NCBI GenBank assembly: GCA_032718475.1
Contig: JAUCBJ010008097.1
Location: 1 to 44,840 of the forward strand
Reading direction: 5' to 3'
From: Nemertoderma westbladi
Lineage: Eukaryota; Xenacoelomorpha; Nemertodermatida; Nemertodermatidae
DNA: 44,840 bases
The position numbers were made by a program, and so were the translations under genes. Under the pieces are notes generated by a model. It made no database searches and was not told the DNA's origin. It saw only the letters and a list, made by a program, of their open reading frames with translations. Positions 9,261-18,824 of the stretch are shown piece after piece. The first letter of the stretch is position 1. Every line of letters begins with the position of its first letter.

Positions 9261-9833
9261 AGGTTTGATATTATTACTTTCAGTGGAACTTTTCTGACCG
9301 ATAATATTGAGCTGGGCCCACTTAGCTTCGCTGGTTATACCTCTCCTTTCTGTGATTTTCGGGATTCAATGAAACCTCGTGGTGGCACTGCGATTTACGT
9401 TCGTAATGAATTGGATGTCACTGAGAGGAGTGACATTAAGATTATTGGACCGGAAAATAAGTGGATCCAGGTCAATCATCCACATTCCAATATACCGCTA
9501 ATAGTAGGTTGTATTTACCGTTCACAACAAGTTGACACTACTAATTTTATCTCGAACCTCGATTCAACGCTGCATACTTTGGCTGATAAAAATTATGATG
9601 TTATCGTTACAGGAGATATTAATATTGGTCTATATAGGAATAATGCTAACACTATTATTTCCCTGGATTATTTAGCTGCTTTGTCCTCCAATGGCTTCAC
9701 CCAGCTGATAGACAAACCAACCAGAATAACTCCATTCTCTCGTACTCTAATCGATCACATTAGTACAAACATTGAATCTTCCTTGTGTCACCATGGTGTT
9801 TTCCTCCATGAAATTGGCACATCTGACCATTAA
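9261..9833 (+). pseudogene. LINE apurinic-type endonuclease domain, partial
   Basis: The open frame begins RFDIITFSGTFL and runs through GGTAIYVRNEL, IVGCIYRSQQ, VIVTGDINIGL and LIDHISTN to GTSDH. These match the order of motifs in the endonucleases that nick target DNA for LINE integration. The usual SET(W/F) active-site motif reads SGTF and GDFN reads GDIN, so key residues are altered. The domain ends where the SINE is inserted. Confidence 0.85.
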
Positions 9834-10112
9834 AAGTAAAGTAAAAGTAAATTTTCTTCGGCCGCTAGGCCAGGGATTACGCACAAAGTCTGACGACTTA
9901 TTTCCAGTGCGGTCCCCCCAGAACTTTACTCCCCAGAGGAAACTCCAGTACTCATTTAGCTACCACTTAAGGATGCAAGGCAGAGATGCGCCCTGGCTGG
10001 TCCCTTTAAAGCATTCGTGCTGAAACGAAAACTGCCCTGGCCCATGTGAGGATCGAAACCACGACCTACGGGAGATGTGAATTCAATGCAACCACTACAC
10101 CAAGGTGGAACC
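9834..10112 (-). mobile_element. tRNA-derived SINE, antisense copy
   Basis: The reverse complement reproduces the SINE at 8020: a head with gggttcgatcc-like B box (here one base changed, gtggtttcgatcc) and ggtgtagtgg A box at the right end, and the body and shortened tail at the left. It carries about 30 extra bases in the body around 9956-9985. It interrupts the LINE endonuclease. Confidence 0.88.
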
Positions 10113-10784
10113 TTTTATCTACTTTCATTTTGCTATCTGATTATAACACTTATTTTAAACCTGAGAGTTCCAAGACTAGTTACGATTTCTCTCAGTTTAA
10201 TAAAAATAATTTCATTGACAGCTTAAATAATCCTAATTTGTGGACTTATGTGAGTCTGAATGTCCCCTCTACAGACCGCTTCAATTACTTTTATGAGGAT
10301 TTCCAAAATATTTGTTCTCATCATCTCCCGACCAAAATAATAACAAAAAAAGATTTACCTAAGAAACCATGGCTTACGGCATCACTTCTGACTGCTATTA
10401 AACGGAAAGGCTATTTATACACAAAATCTGTTTAAAACCCATCTGAGTATAATCTTACGGCATATAAAAAATATAGGAACTTGCTTTCTTCTCTTCTCCG
10501 TGCAGCTGAAAAACAATATTATTCAAAAGAAATCGAGAACAATAAGTCGAGCATAAAAAAACCTGGCGTACTATAAATTCTGTTCTTCATCGCGGGAAAA
10601 ATCTCTCACTTCCCAAAAAACTAGTCTCCATTGATCATAATAATAATAATAAGAATAATTTTATTTATTTGCATGGAATTAATTTTGCACTACCAAATCT
10701 CGACATATTTTCCAATTTTATATCGCAATGCGACACTATGTCTTGGGTTGGTGCGCGAAAAAATTTATAGACACCTTTAACACA

Positions 10785-11242
10785 CACCTTTATTCAACTC
10801 CAGATAACTAACGGTTGTTCTTGTGGTAATAAATTGGTCTGAACAGCCAATAGAGATTTAACATCTGCAACGAATGCATTCAACCCCGATGCGAAATCCA
10901 CCTGCAGAAATCATCAATAACCACAGTTGCCACAGCGACAAGTCACTGTGGCAACAACTAATTACCACCATCAACACTATATACAATAGCTAATCAACCA
11001 AAGCCCAACTCTAAATCAAAGCCACCTTAATTTATTAAGATGCCTTGGTATAAGATATATTATTAATAATATTTTAGAAGTTTCCATGGTGCTACATTTC
11101 AACAATGGAGGCAGGTGTTCTGCTACTCTCTGTCACATTCCAGTGATATCGAGGCCGCTGTACCCGCAGTAAAACTAATATACTGCCCTTTCAGTGGTTA
11201 AGATTCCCATGGCAACATCGAACACATTTCAATAGAAGCTTT
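10785..11242 (+). repeat. Dispersed repeat R, copy 1
   Basis: A 458-bp segment repeated at 29791-30248 (same strand, as part of unit X) and independently at 34651-35116 on the opposite strand. It starts cacctttattcaactccaga and ends near aatagaagctt. A 14-bp stem hairpin (gttgccacagcgac) lies at 10926-10955 with one mismatch. The independent antisense copy shows it is a mobile or formerly mobile repeat; I cannot classify it. Confidence 0.85.
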
Positions 11243-11444
11243 ATAGGAAACCAATTATTATTATCTAATATAAATTTGTGTGGGCTGATCAAATCCATCG
11301 CCACAATTCATTTTAAATTAAATATTGTTTGGAAATATTTTTCTACATTATAACTCATTATTAACACACAGCATAAAATATAGTATTCTTTCAGTAAGCT
11401 ATCATATTTTAAGGAACTCCGAACTCCCGCGCCCAAGAAGAAAA

Positions 11445-11468
11445 ATGAAGGCTGCAATTATTTGTCTG
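11445..11468 (+). pseudogene. Possible first coding exon (MKAAIICL) with GTAAGT donor
   Basis: An ATG in an A-rich context encodes MKAAIICL and is followed directly by GTAAGT at 11469, a consensus 5' splice site. The hydrophobic start would suit a signal peptide split by an intron. The same sequence is at 30453-30476. No matching downstream exon is visible, and the Helitron sits about 40 bp into the would-be intron. It could be chance. Confidence 0.3.
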
Positions 11469-12299
11469 GTAAGTATATTGTGGTAGTTACTGCCGCCAGC
11501 TCACTAGAACTTTACATCTAATATATATAAATATCGATTGTCTGTCAGTCAGTCTGTCTGTCTGTGTGTTTGTCATCGGCTATACAATCGAACCCATCTC
11601 GATGAAATCTCGCTTGCTATAGCTCGTTAGAAAGGTCTCGCCCTAACTCGTTGCAACATAATACTCAGAGCCATCTGAAGTTCGTCCGTCTGCCGCTAGA
11701 GGGCGATTTTCGTCATTTTCGGGCGAAATTTATCGAATTATTTCGGTTCATCTATCGGTAATTAATGATTTAGAGGGCTAACATTTATCCCACCTGGTAT
11801 AAAATTAACATGGGTAGATTCGCCGTGTCCCATTCTCACAAAGTTTTTATTTTATTCGAGTGTTTAATATAAATATGTATGATTATTTATTGATTAAAAA
11901 TCAAATAGTGTATAAATATGTCATATTCGCCAAGCACGATCGAATTGGCCTATTGTTATTGAATTGGGAAGGATTGTTTTCTGTATCATAGCAACGTTAA
12001 GGTAATTATTGAACTCGCAGCTAGCTGGCACAGATAAGGAGCAAGCAAGCTGGAGTGTTGATTGGGGTGGGTTTGGGTTGTCTGTTGCGAATTGCTCAGA
12101 GTAATTCTGCTTTCTCAATCATTGGCTGCATGGAAGGAGAGGTTTATAACATTTTTGTTTTACTGTTATGAATATTAAAAGTAAAATAATTATTTCTGTA
12201 GGCCTGTACTTACTGTATTATTATTTTATCTAATATTATACATCTAATCTCGATGAAATCTCGCTTACTATAGCTCGTTAGATAGGTCTCGCCCTAACT

Positions 12300-13440
12300 C
12301 GTTGCAACGTAATACTCAGAGCCGTCTGAAGTTCCCCCATCTGCCGCTAGAGGGCAAATTGTCCGATAGTGAAAACCTGATCTCATTGGGTTGTTTTTAA
12401 TGCTTTTAAGTTGAAACTTGGTAGCTATATACTGCAGCATAGGCTGTATATTTCCGGAGTCACTGAGTTGTCTACAGTTCCCCAGTCTACCGTTAGAGGG
12501 CTAAATGTCTGCGAGTTAACATCTTCTCCAACTTTGTTATTTACAATCCGTTTAGACTGAAACTTGGTAGGCATCTACTACAACATAGACTGTATCTTTA
12601 CTGAGTCGCAGAATCGTCTACAATTCCCCACTCTACCGCTAGAGGGCGAAATGTTTGAAAGTTAACATCTTCTCAAACGTTGTTATTTATAATCCATTTA
12701 GACTGAACTTGGTAGGCATCTACTACAGCATAGGCTATATATTTACTGAGTCGTGCAGAGTTGTCTACATTACCCGCGTCTGCCGCTAGAGGGCGAAATG
12801 TATGAAAGTTAACATCTCCTCCAACTTTGTTATTTACAATCCTTTTAGACTGAAACTTGGTATGCATCTACTATACCATAGGCTATATCTTTGCAGAGTA
12901 GTAGAGTCGTCTACAGTTCCACAGTCAGCCGCTAGAGGGCGATATATCTGATAGTGAAAACCTCATCCCATTTGGTTCTTTTTAATCATTTTGAGCTGAA
13001 ACTTGGCAGGTATCTACTACATCATAGGCTGTATCTTTACGGAGTTGCAGAGTTGTATACAGTCCCCCCATCTGCCGCTAGAGGGCGAAATATCTGATAG
13101 TGAACACCTCATCCCATTTGGTTCTTTTTAATCCTATTGAGCTGTAACTTGGCAGGAATCTACTACAGCATATTCTGTATCTTTACGGAGTCCCAGAGTC
13201 GTCTACAGTTCTTCAGTCTACCGCTAGAGGGTGAAATGTCTGAATGTGAACATCTACACCAATTTTGTTATTTACAATCTGTTTAAGCTGAAACTTGAAA
13301 GGCAGGCATTTTACTTCACCATAAACCCCATCTTTACCAAACTGCAGCGCCGTCTGCATTTCACCAGTCCGCAGGTAGAGGGTGGGTCTGAAAGTGATCA
13401 TTTTCTGGAAATTTTGTTATTTACAATCTGCCTAAAGATG
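12300..13440 (+). repeat. 146-bp tandem monomer array in H1
   Basis: About eight monomers with the anchor word ccgctagagggcg recurring at intervals of 143-147 bp (12351, 12494, 12637, 12782, 12929, 13076, 13222, then a diverged one near 13370). Each monomer also has gactgaaacttggtaggcat and catctactacagcataggct words. The reading frames inside are by-products of the period not disturbing one frame; there is no evidence of translation. An isolated related monomer lies at 40880-40970. Confidence 0.92.
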
Positions 13441-13560
13441 AAACTTGACAGTTATCTCTTAGGGGGATGGTGTTTTATTTAATGATGGTGTCTGTTCCGT
13501 ATGCAGTTCACAAATCTCCCACACATATTCATATATCATCTGCACGTGCACTAGAAAGCT

Positions 13561-13588
13561 GTGGCCCGAAGGGCCACAAGCTTTCTAG
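13561..13588 (+). other. Helitron 3' terminal hairpin and CTAG end (H1)
   Basis: GTGGCCCgaaGGGCCAC is a perfect 7-bp stem, extended by AGAAAGCT/AAGCTTTCT to nearly 18 bp from 13550. The element stops at CTAG (13585-13588), followed by T. In rolling-circle transposition this hairpin acts as the terminator. Confidence 0.9.
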
Positions 13589-13593
13589 TATAT

Positions 13594-14036
13594 TAAGAAA
13601 GATGTGTCGGCTTGTCAATAAAATTGCTCCACCTCAACTCCCTATCACCCATGACATTTGGTAGATAATCCGTATCTTCAAGTCCAGTGTCCTTTAAAAT
13701 GCGTCTCATAAAAGTCATGGGCTTACCACCATACATAGTGGTTCCATGAGGCCGCCAAAGCACAAGATTATGCACAGGCTGGTCCACACGGTGAAAGCAA
13801 TGTCCTGCAAAGCGGTGGCAGCTCAGTTCAAGTAAAAGCTTTCGGAGACTAATGAAACACTTCCGATGTTGTTCACAGACTGGTTATGGAGATGTGTTCA
13901 TTCTTCTTGACACAATGACCCCGGCGTAGCATTATTGTGAATGTCCCATCCAGAGGTTTTGTATACTCTGCAGTCAGTCAGAGACCAGCATGGACTCCCA
14001 TCTAAGAAGGCTGTCTCTACTGCTGCCCTAAATAAA
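13594..14036 (-). pseudogene. Antisense LINE 3' fragment in B1
   Basis: The reverse complement matches the nested LINE at about 7308-7737, including QPVHNLVLWRPHG, PMTFMRRILKDTGLED and the terminal stop. It is heavily decayed, with frameshifts upstream of 13787. It begins right at the Helitron/B1 border. Confidence 0.9.
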
Positions 14037-15159
14037 CTCTAAAAGGTTTACGTATGATATCAACAATTGGTACATTTGCAACAATATTATGCGAACTTTT
14101 CAGAGTTCTGGTGTTTTACTCTTAACGCAGTAAAGTACCGTATTGCAGCGTTGCGGCCTATAGGACGAACGTACTTATACTTCTATAACTAACTATCACT
14201 AACTTAGTAAATAATCTCTTAAACACGTCTGGATTCTTCTGCATAGCTTCATAGCAACCATTATATGCTAATTTTATAATTGTTTACCGTAACTTTGTTG
14301 TAATAACTGCAATTAATTAGTGATACAAATTAAATTGGATATGAATTACATCAATATTCCTAATTATTCCAATATCAAGTAATGAAAACTTTAAAAAAAT
14401 CGGAATTACTCGAACTTTTCTGAGAATTATCGATTTAGATAAACCAGCCCACACTACAATACAACTATTTTCTGGAATATAGTTTAAATAAAACGTGCAG
14501 CCATAAGCACTAGAACTTTCAATACAGTTGCGTGCATTATTATAAATAATATTAGGTTTATTTTAAGTCTTATTATACTGTTATACGGTTACATATCATA
14601 TTTCAACCTTAATTCAAGTGCCTCAAACTATTTGGATTGACCAGCCATTACATGTAAACTCACGTCTGAGATAAAGTTTAAATAAAACATGCAGCCTTAA
14701 GTAATGGAGCTGTCTTATGGTTGCATGTCATATTATAATAATAATTATTATGTTTTTTTATGTCATATTTTGGTCAATTAATAAATACAATATTATATAT
14801 GGTTAAATTAGTTAGTTAGTTGAATTATTTAAATGATTTAATCAATTGAAAATATAAAAGAAATGAAAGTACAATAATTTTTAGTTACTAATTTCATCAA
14901 AGAGTCTGTTTAATTAATAACTGCAATGAATTGGTTTTATGGCTGCATGTTTTATATAATCTATAGTTAATTTTGAGAAAGGACAGGCGCCGTATTTTTA
15001 GCTCTCACTAACCACAGGTTCTCTGGCTAGATAGCACAAACTTCACACTAAATATTGGCACAGAGAGACAAAAGATAGACAAATGGGACGGTTGCAGTAG
15101 AAAGGGCACATGGCCCAAAGTTCAAAGCTTTAGAATACATCTCTGAAACTACCGGACTA
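14037..15159. other. AT-rich sequence in B1 without genes
   Basis: No ORF of interest. Contains diverged internal direct repeats (the phrases aagtttaaataaaac-gcagcc and attagttagttagttgaatt) and is repeated in B2 at about 17103-18225 with few differences. Confidence 0.6.
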
Positions 15160-16370
15160 ATAGATCGACTGACAAACGGACAGACATACAAACTTTACAA
15201 ATGCTGCCAAACATGAAAACTGATACCGCAAATGCGATACGGTAAATGAAGTCAAAGTCCAAGAAAACAGACATTCTCAGGATTTTAGCCTTTGTAGGGT
15301 TTCATATTGTATTTTGACAGACAGATCGACTGACAAACGGACAGACGTATACAAACTGTACAATGCTGCCAAACATGAAAACTGATACCGTAAATGAAGT
15401 CAGAGTCCAAGAAAACAGACATTCCCGGGATTTTAGCTTTGTATGGTGTCATATTGTATTTTGACAGACACATCGACTGACAAACGGACAGACATACAAA
15501 CTGTTCAATTGCTGCCAAACATGACAACTGACACAGTAAATGAGGTCAGAGTCCAAGAAAACAGATATTCTCCGGGATTTTAGCTTTGTATGGTGTCATA
15601 TTGTATTTTGACAGACAGATCGACTGACAAACGGACTGTCATACTAAACTGTACAATGCTGCCAAACATGAAAACTGATACGGTAAATGAAGTCAGAGTC
15701 CAAGAAAACAGACATTCTCAGGATTTTAGCATTTGAAGGGTGTCATATTGTATTTTGACAGACACATCGACTGACAAATGGACAGACATACAAACTGTTC
15801 AATTGCTGCCAAACATGACAACTGAAACAGTAAATGAAGTCAGAGTCCAAGAAAACAGACATTCCCGGGATTTTAGCTTTGTATGGTGTCATATTGTATT
15901 TTGACAGACAGATTGACTGACAAACGGACAGTCATAATAAACTGTACAATGCTGCTAAACATGAAAACTGATACGGTAAATGAAGTCAGAGTCCAAGAAA
16001 ACAGACATTCTCAGGATTTTAGAATTTGAAGGGTGTCATATTGTATTTTGACAGACACATCGACTGACAAATGGACAGACATACAAACTGTTCAATTGCT
16101 GCCAAACATGACAACTGAAACAGTAAATGAAGTCAGAGTCCAAGAAAACAGACATTCCCGGGATTTTAGCTTTGTATGGTGTCATATTGTATTTTGACAG
16201 ACAGATCGACTGACAAACGGACAGACATACAAACTTTACAAATGCTGCCAAACATCAAAACTGATTGATACCGTAAATGAAGTCTGAGTCGAAGAAAACA
16301 GTCATTACCGTGATTTTAGCTTTGTAAGGTGTCATATTGTTTTTTGACAAACGAACAGACATACAAACTG
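15160..16370 (+). repeat. 147-bp minisatellite in B1, about eight units
   Basis: The anchor word cgactgacaaa-ggacag recurs at about 15163, 15327, 15473, 15620, 15767, 15913, 16060 and 16206, roughly every 147 bp apart from one 164-bp unit. Each unit also carries gctgccaaacatga and tgtcatattgtattttgaca. Units alternate between two subtypes (acagacagatcgac and acagacacatcgac). Minus-strand frames with cysteine and serine runs (15285-15527, 16036-16251) are products of the repeat. Confidence 0.92.
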
Positions 16371-16659
16371 TAAAAATGCCGCCAAACTTGAAAACTGATA
16401 TGGGAAATGAAATCAGTGATGAAAAAAACTACATATGGAAGATTTTAGCTGTCTGGTCTAATATATTGTATATGGATATGAGCCCCTGCAAATGTCGGTA
16501 CAAATATAGATTAATTATTGCTACAATCAGATAATAATTGATGAAACTTTTATACCCAATATTTCTTCTATCTTTCTATTGGTATCAACAAACATCTATA
16601 ACTACTAATACTACTATCGGCATGTTGCATTGCGGCTGCATTAATTATATCAAGTATAT

Positions 16660-17102
16660 TAAGAAAGATGTGTCGGCTTGTCGATAAAATTGCTCCACCT
16701 CAACTCCCTATCACCCATGACATTTGCTACATCATCCGCATCTTCAAGTCCAGTGTTCTTTAAAATGCGTCTCAAGAAAGTCATGGGCTAACCATCATAC
16801 ATAGTCGTTCCATGAGGCCGCCAAAGCACAAGATTATGCACAGGCTGGTCCACAGGGTGAAAGCAATGTCCTACAAGGCGGTGGCAGCTCAGTTCAAGTA
16901 AAAGCTTTCGGAGACTAATGAAACACTTCCGATGTTGTTCACAGTCTGGTTATGGAGATGTGTTCATTCTTCTTGACACAATGACCCCGGCGTAGCATTA
17001 TTGTGAATGTCCCATCCAGAGGTTTTGTATACTCTGCAGTCAGTCAGAGACCAGCATGGACTCCCATCTAAGAAGGCTGTCTCTACTGCTGCCCTAAATA
17101 AA
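16660..17102 (-). pseudogene. Antisense LINE 3' fragment in B2
   Basis: A near-identical copy of 13594-14036, duplicated together with its block. Small differences from B1 (for example near 16730 and 16795) show the duplication is not brand new. Confidence 0.88.
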
Positions 17103-18229
17103 CTCTAAAAGGTTTACGTGTGATATCAACAATTGGTACATTTGCAACAATATTATGCGAACTTTTCAGAGTTCTGGTGTTTTACTCTTAACGCAGTAAA
17201 GTACCGTATTGCAGCGTTGCGGCCTATAGGACGAACGTACTTATACTTCTATAACTAACTATCACTAACTTAGTAAATATTCTCTTAAACACGTCTGTTT
17301 CTTCTGCATAGCTTCATAGCAACCATTATATGCTAATTTTATAATTGTTTACCGTAACATTGTTGTAATAACTGCAATTAATTAGTGATACAAATTAAAT
17401 TGGATATGAATTACATCAATATTCCTAATTATTCCAATATCAAGTAATGAAAACTTTAAAAAAATCGGAATTACTCGAACTTTTCTGAGAATTATCGATT
17501 TAGATAAACCAGCCCACACTACAATACAACTATTTTCTGGAATATAGTTTAAATAAAACGTGCAGCCATAAGCACTAGAACTTTCAATACAGTTGCGTGC
17601 ATTATTATAAATAATATTAGGTTTATTTTAAGTCTTATTATACTGTTATACGGTTACATATCATATTTCAACCTTAATTCAAGTGTCTCAATCTATTTAG
17701 ATAAACCAGCCATTACATGTAAACTCACGTCTGAGATAAAGTTTAAATAAAACATGTAGCCTTAAGCAATGGAGCTCTCTTATGGTTGCATGTTATATTA
17801 TAATAATAATTATTATGTTTTTTATGTCATATTTTGGTCAATTAATTAATACAATATTATAAATGGTTAAATTAGTTAGTTAGTTGAATTATTTAAATGA
17901 TTTAATCCCTTGAAAATATAAAAGAAATGAAAGTACAATAATTTGTAGTTACTAATTTTATCAAAGAGTCTGTTTAATTAATAACTGCAATGAATTGGTT
18001 TTATGGCTGCATGTTTTATATAATCTATAGTTAATTTTGAGAAAGGACAGGCGCCGTATTTTTAGCTCTCACTAACCACAGGTTCTCTGGCTAGATAGCA
18101 CAAACTTCACACTAAATATTGGTACAGAGAGACAAAAAATAGACAAATGGGACGGTTGCAGTAGAAAGGGCACATGGCCCAAAGTTCAAAGCTTTAGAAT
18201 ACATCTCGGAAACTACCGGACTAATAGAT
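17103..18229. other. AT-rich sequence in B2 without genes
   Basis: The counterpart of 14037-15159. I see no coding or RNA signal. Confidence 0.6.
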
Positions 18230-18560
18230 CAACTGACAAACGGACAGACATACAAACTTTACAAATGCTGCCAAACATGAAAACTGATACCGTAAATGAA
18301 GTCAGAGTCCAAAAAACAGACATTTCCAATATTTAAGCTTTATAGGGTGTCATATTGTATTTTGACAGACAGATCGACTGACAAACGGACAGACATACAA
18401 AGTTTACAAACGCTGCCAAATATGAAAACTGATACCGTAATTGAAGTCAGAATCCAAAAAAACAGACATAACCGTGATTTTAGCTTTGTAGGGTGTCATA
18501 TTGTTTTTCGACAAACGAACAGACATACAAACTGTACAAATGACGCCAAACTGTAAAACT
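18230..18560 (+). repeat. 147-bp minisatellite in B2, contracted
   Basis: Two to three units with the words cgactgacaaacggacagac and tgtcatattgtattttgaca. The unit number differs from about eight in B1, showing array instability after the block duplication. Confidence 0.88.
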
Positions 18561-18824
18561 GATATGGGAAATGACATCAGTGATGAAAATCTACATATGG
18601 AAAATTTTAGCTGTCTGGTCTAATATATTGTATATGGATACGAGCCCCAGCAAATGTCGGTACACATATAGATTAATTGCTACAAGCAGATAATAATTGA
18701 TGAAACTTTTATACCCAATATTTCTTCTACCTTTCTATTGGTATCAACAAACATCTATAACTACTACTACTACTACTACTGTACTATCGGCATGTTGCAT
18801 TGCGGCTGCATTAATTATATCAAA

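Larger units (their letters stand above)
9256..10640 (+). mobile_element. Third LINE remnant: endonuclease plus linker, split by a SINE
   Basis: 5'-truncated non-LTR element. The endonuclease/exonuclease/phosphatase domain runs from about 9258 to 9833 and is interrupted at its C-terminal SDH motif by an antisense SINE (9834-10112). The linker between endonuclease and RT resumes at about 10121 (LSDYNTYFKPES, KKPWLTASLLTAIKRKGYLY, YNLTAYKKYRNLLSSLLRA) with a stop at 10433-10435 and further frame damage. No RT follows. The linker part is repeated at 29127-29660 and partly at 30636-30769 because it lies inside a tandemly duplicated block. Confidence 0.88.
10121..11516 (+). repeat. 1.5-kb tandem unit X, copy 1 left part (Helitron-interrupted)
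   Basis: Nearly identical to 29127-30524. Copy 1 continues at 29016-29126 after the 17.5-kb Helitron complex, giving a total of about 1507 bp. The unit comprises the LINE linker, a dispersed repeat (10785-11242), an exon-like ATG with a GTAAGT donor, and a 111-bp piece that begins tgtcaaaaagaagtctgc. The unit joint reads gactga|actttcattt, a plausible microhomology breakpoint. Confidence 0.92.
11517..13588 (+). mobile_element. Helitron copy H1 (2072 bp)
   Basis: Starts TCTAATATATATAAATATCG followed by a CTGT-rich microsatellite, and ends with a near-perfect palindrome (CTAGAAAGCTGTGGCCC, loop gaa, GGGCCACAAGCTTTCTAG) whose last bases are CTAG. This is the TC...hairpin...CTRR layout of Helitrons. 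The hairpin closes unusually tight against CTAG. The interior is a tandem array of about 146-bp monomers. It is the same length as H2 with only a few base differences. Confidence 0.92.
13589..16654 (+). repeat. Cargo block B1 (3066 bp) between H1 and H2
   Basis: Starts tatattaagaaagatgtgtc and ends ttaattatatcaag. Block B2 directly follows with the same beginning and nearly the same end, so B1 and B2 are a tandem duplication. Inside are an antisense LINE scrap (13594-14036), about 1.1 kb of AT-rich sequence with no gene, and a 147-bp minisatellite (about 15160-16370). B1 is longer than B2 mainly because its minisatellite has more units. Confidence 0.88.
16655..18824 (+). repeat. Cargo block B2 (2170 bp)
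   Basis: A second copy of B1, starting tatattaagaaagatgtgtc and ending ttaattatatcaaa, where H2 begins. It contains the same antisense LINE scrap (16660-17102) and AT-rich part. The 147-bp minisatellite is reduced to about two or three units (18230-18560). A (TAC)n run near 18760 is expanded relative to B1. Confidence 0.88.

Noticed and set aside
9047-9297. Proline/tryptophan-rich ORFs upstream of the LINE endonuclease
   Set aside because: Two frames overlap the same bases and neither joins a domain in frame; the real endonuclease frame starts near 9258.
11540-13588. CRISPR-like array (regular repeats)
   Set aside because: Monomers are contiguous and about 146 bp long without unique spacers, in a eukaryotic transposon, so it is tandem satellite-type DNA.
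15285-16251. Cysteine/serine-rich antisense ORFs that look like secreted peptides
   Set aside because: They lie wholly in the 147-bp minisatellite and repeat with it. There is no start context or splice evidence.
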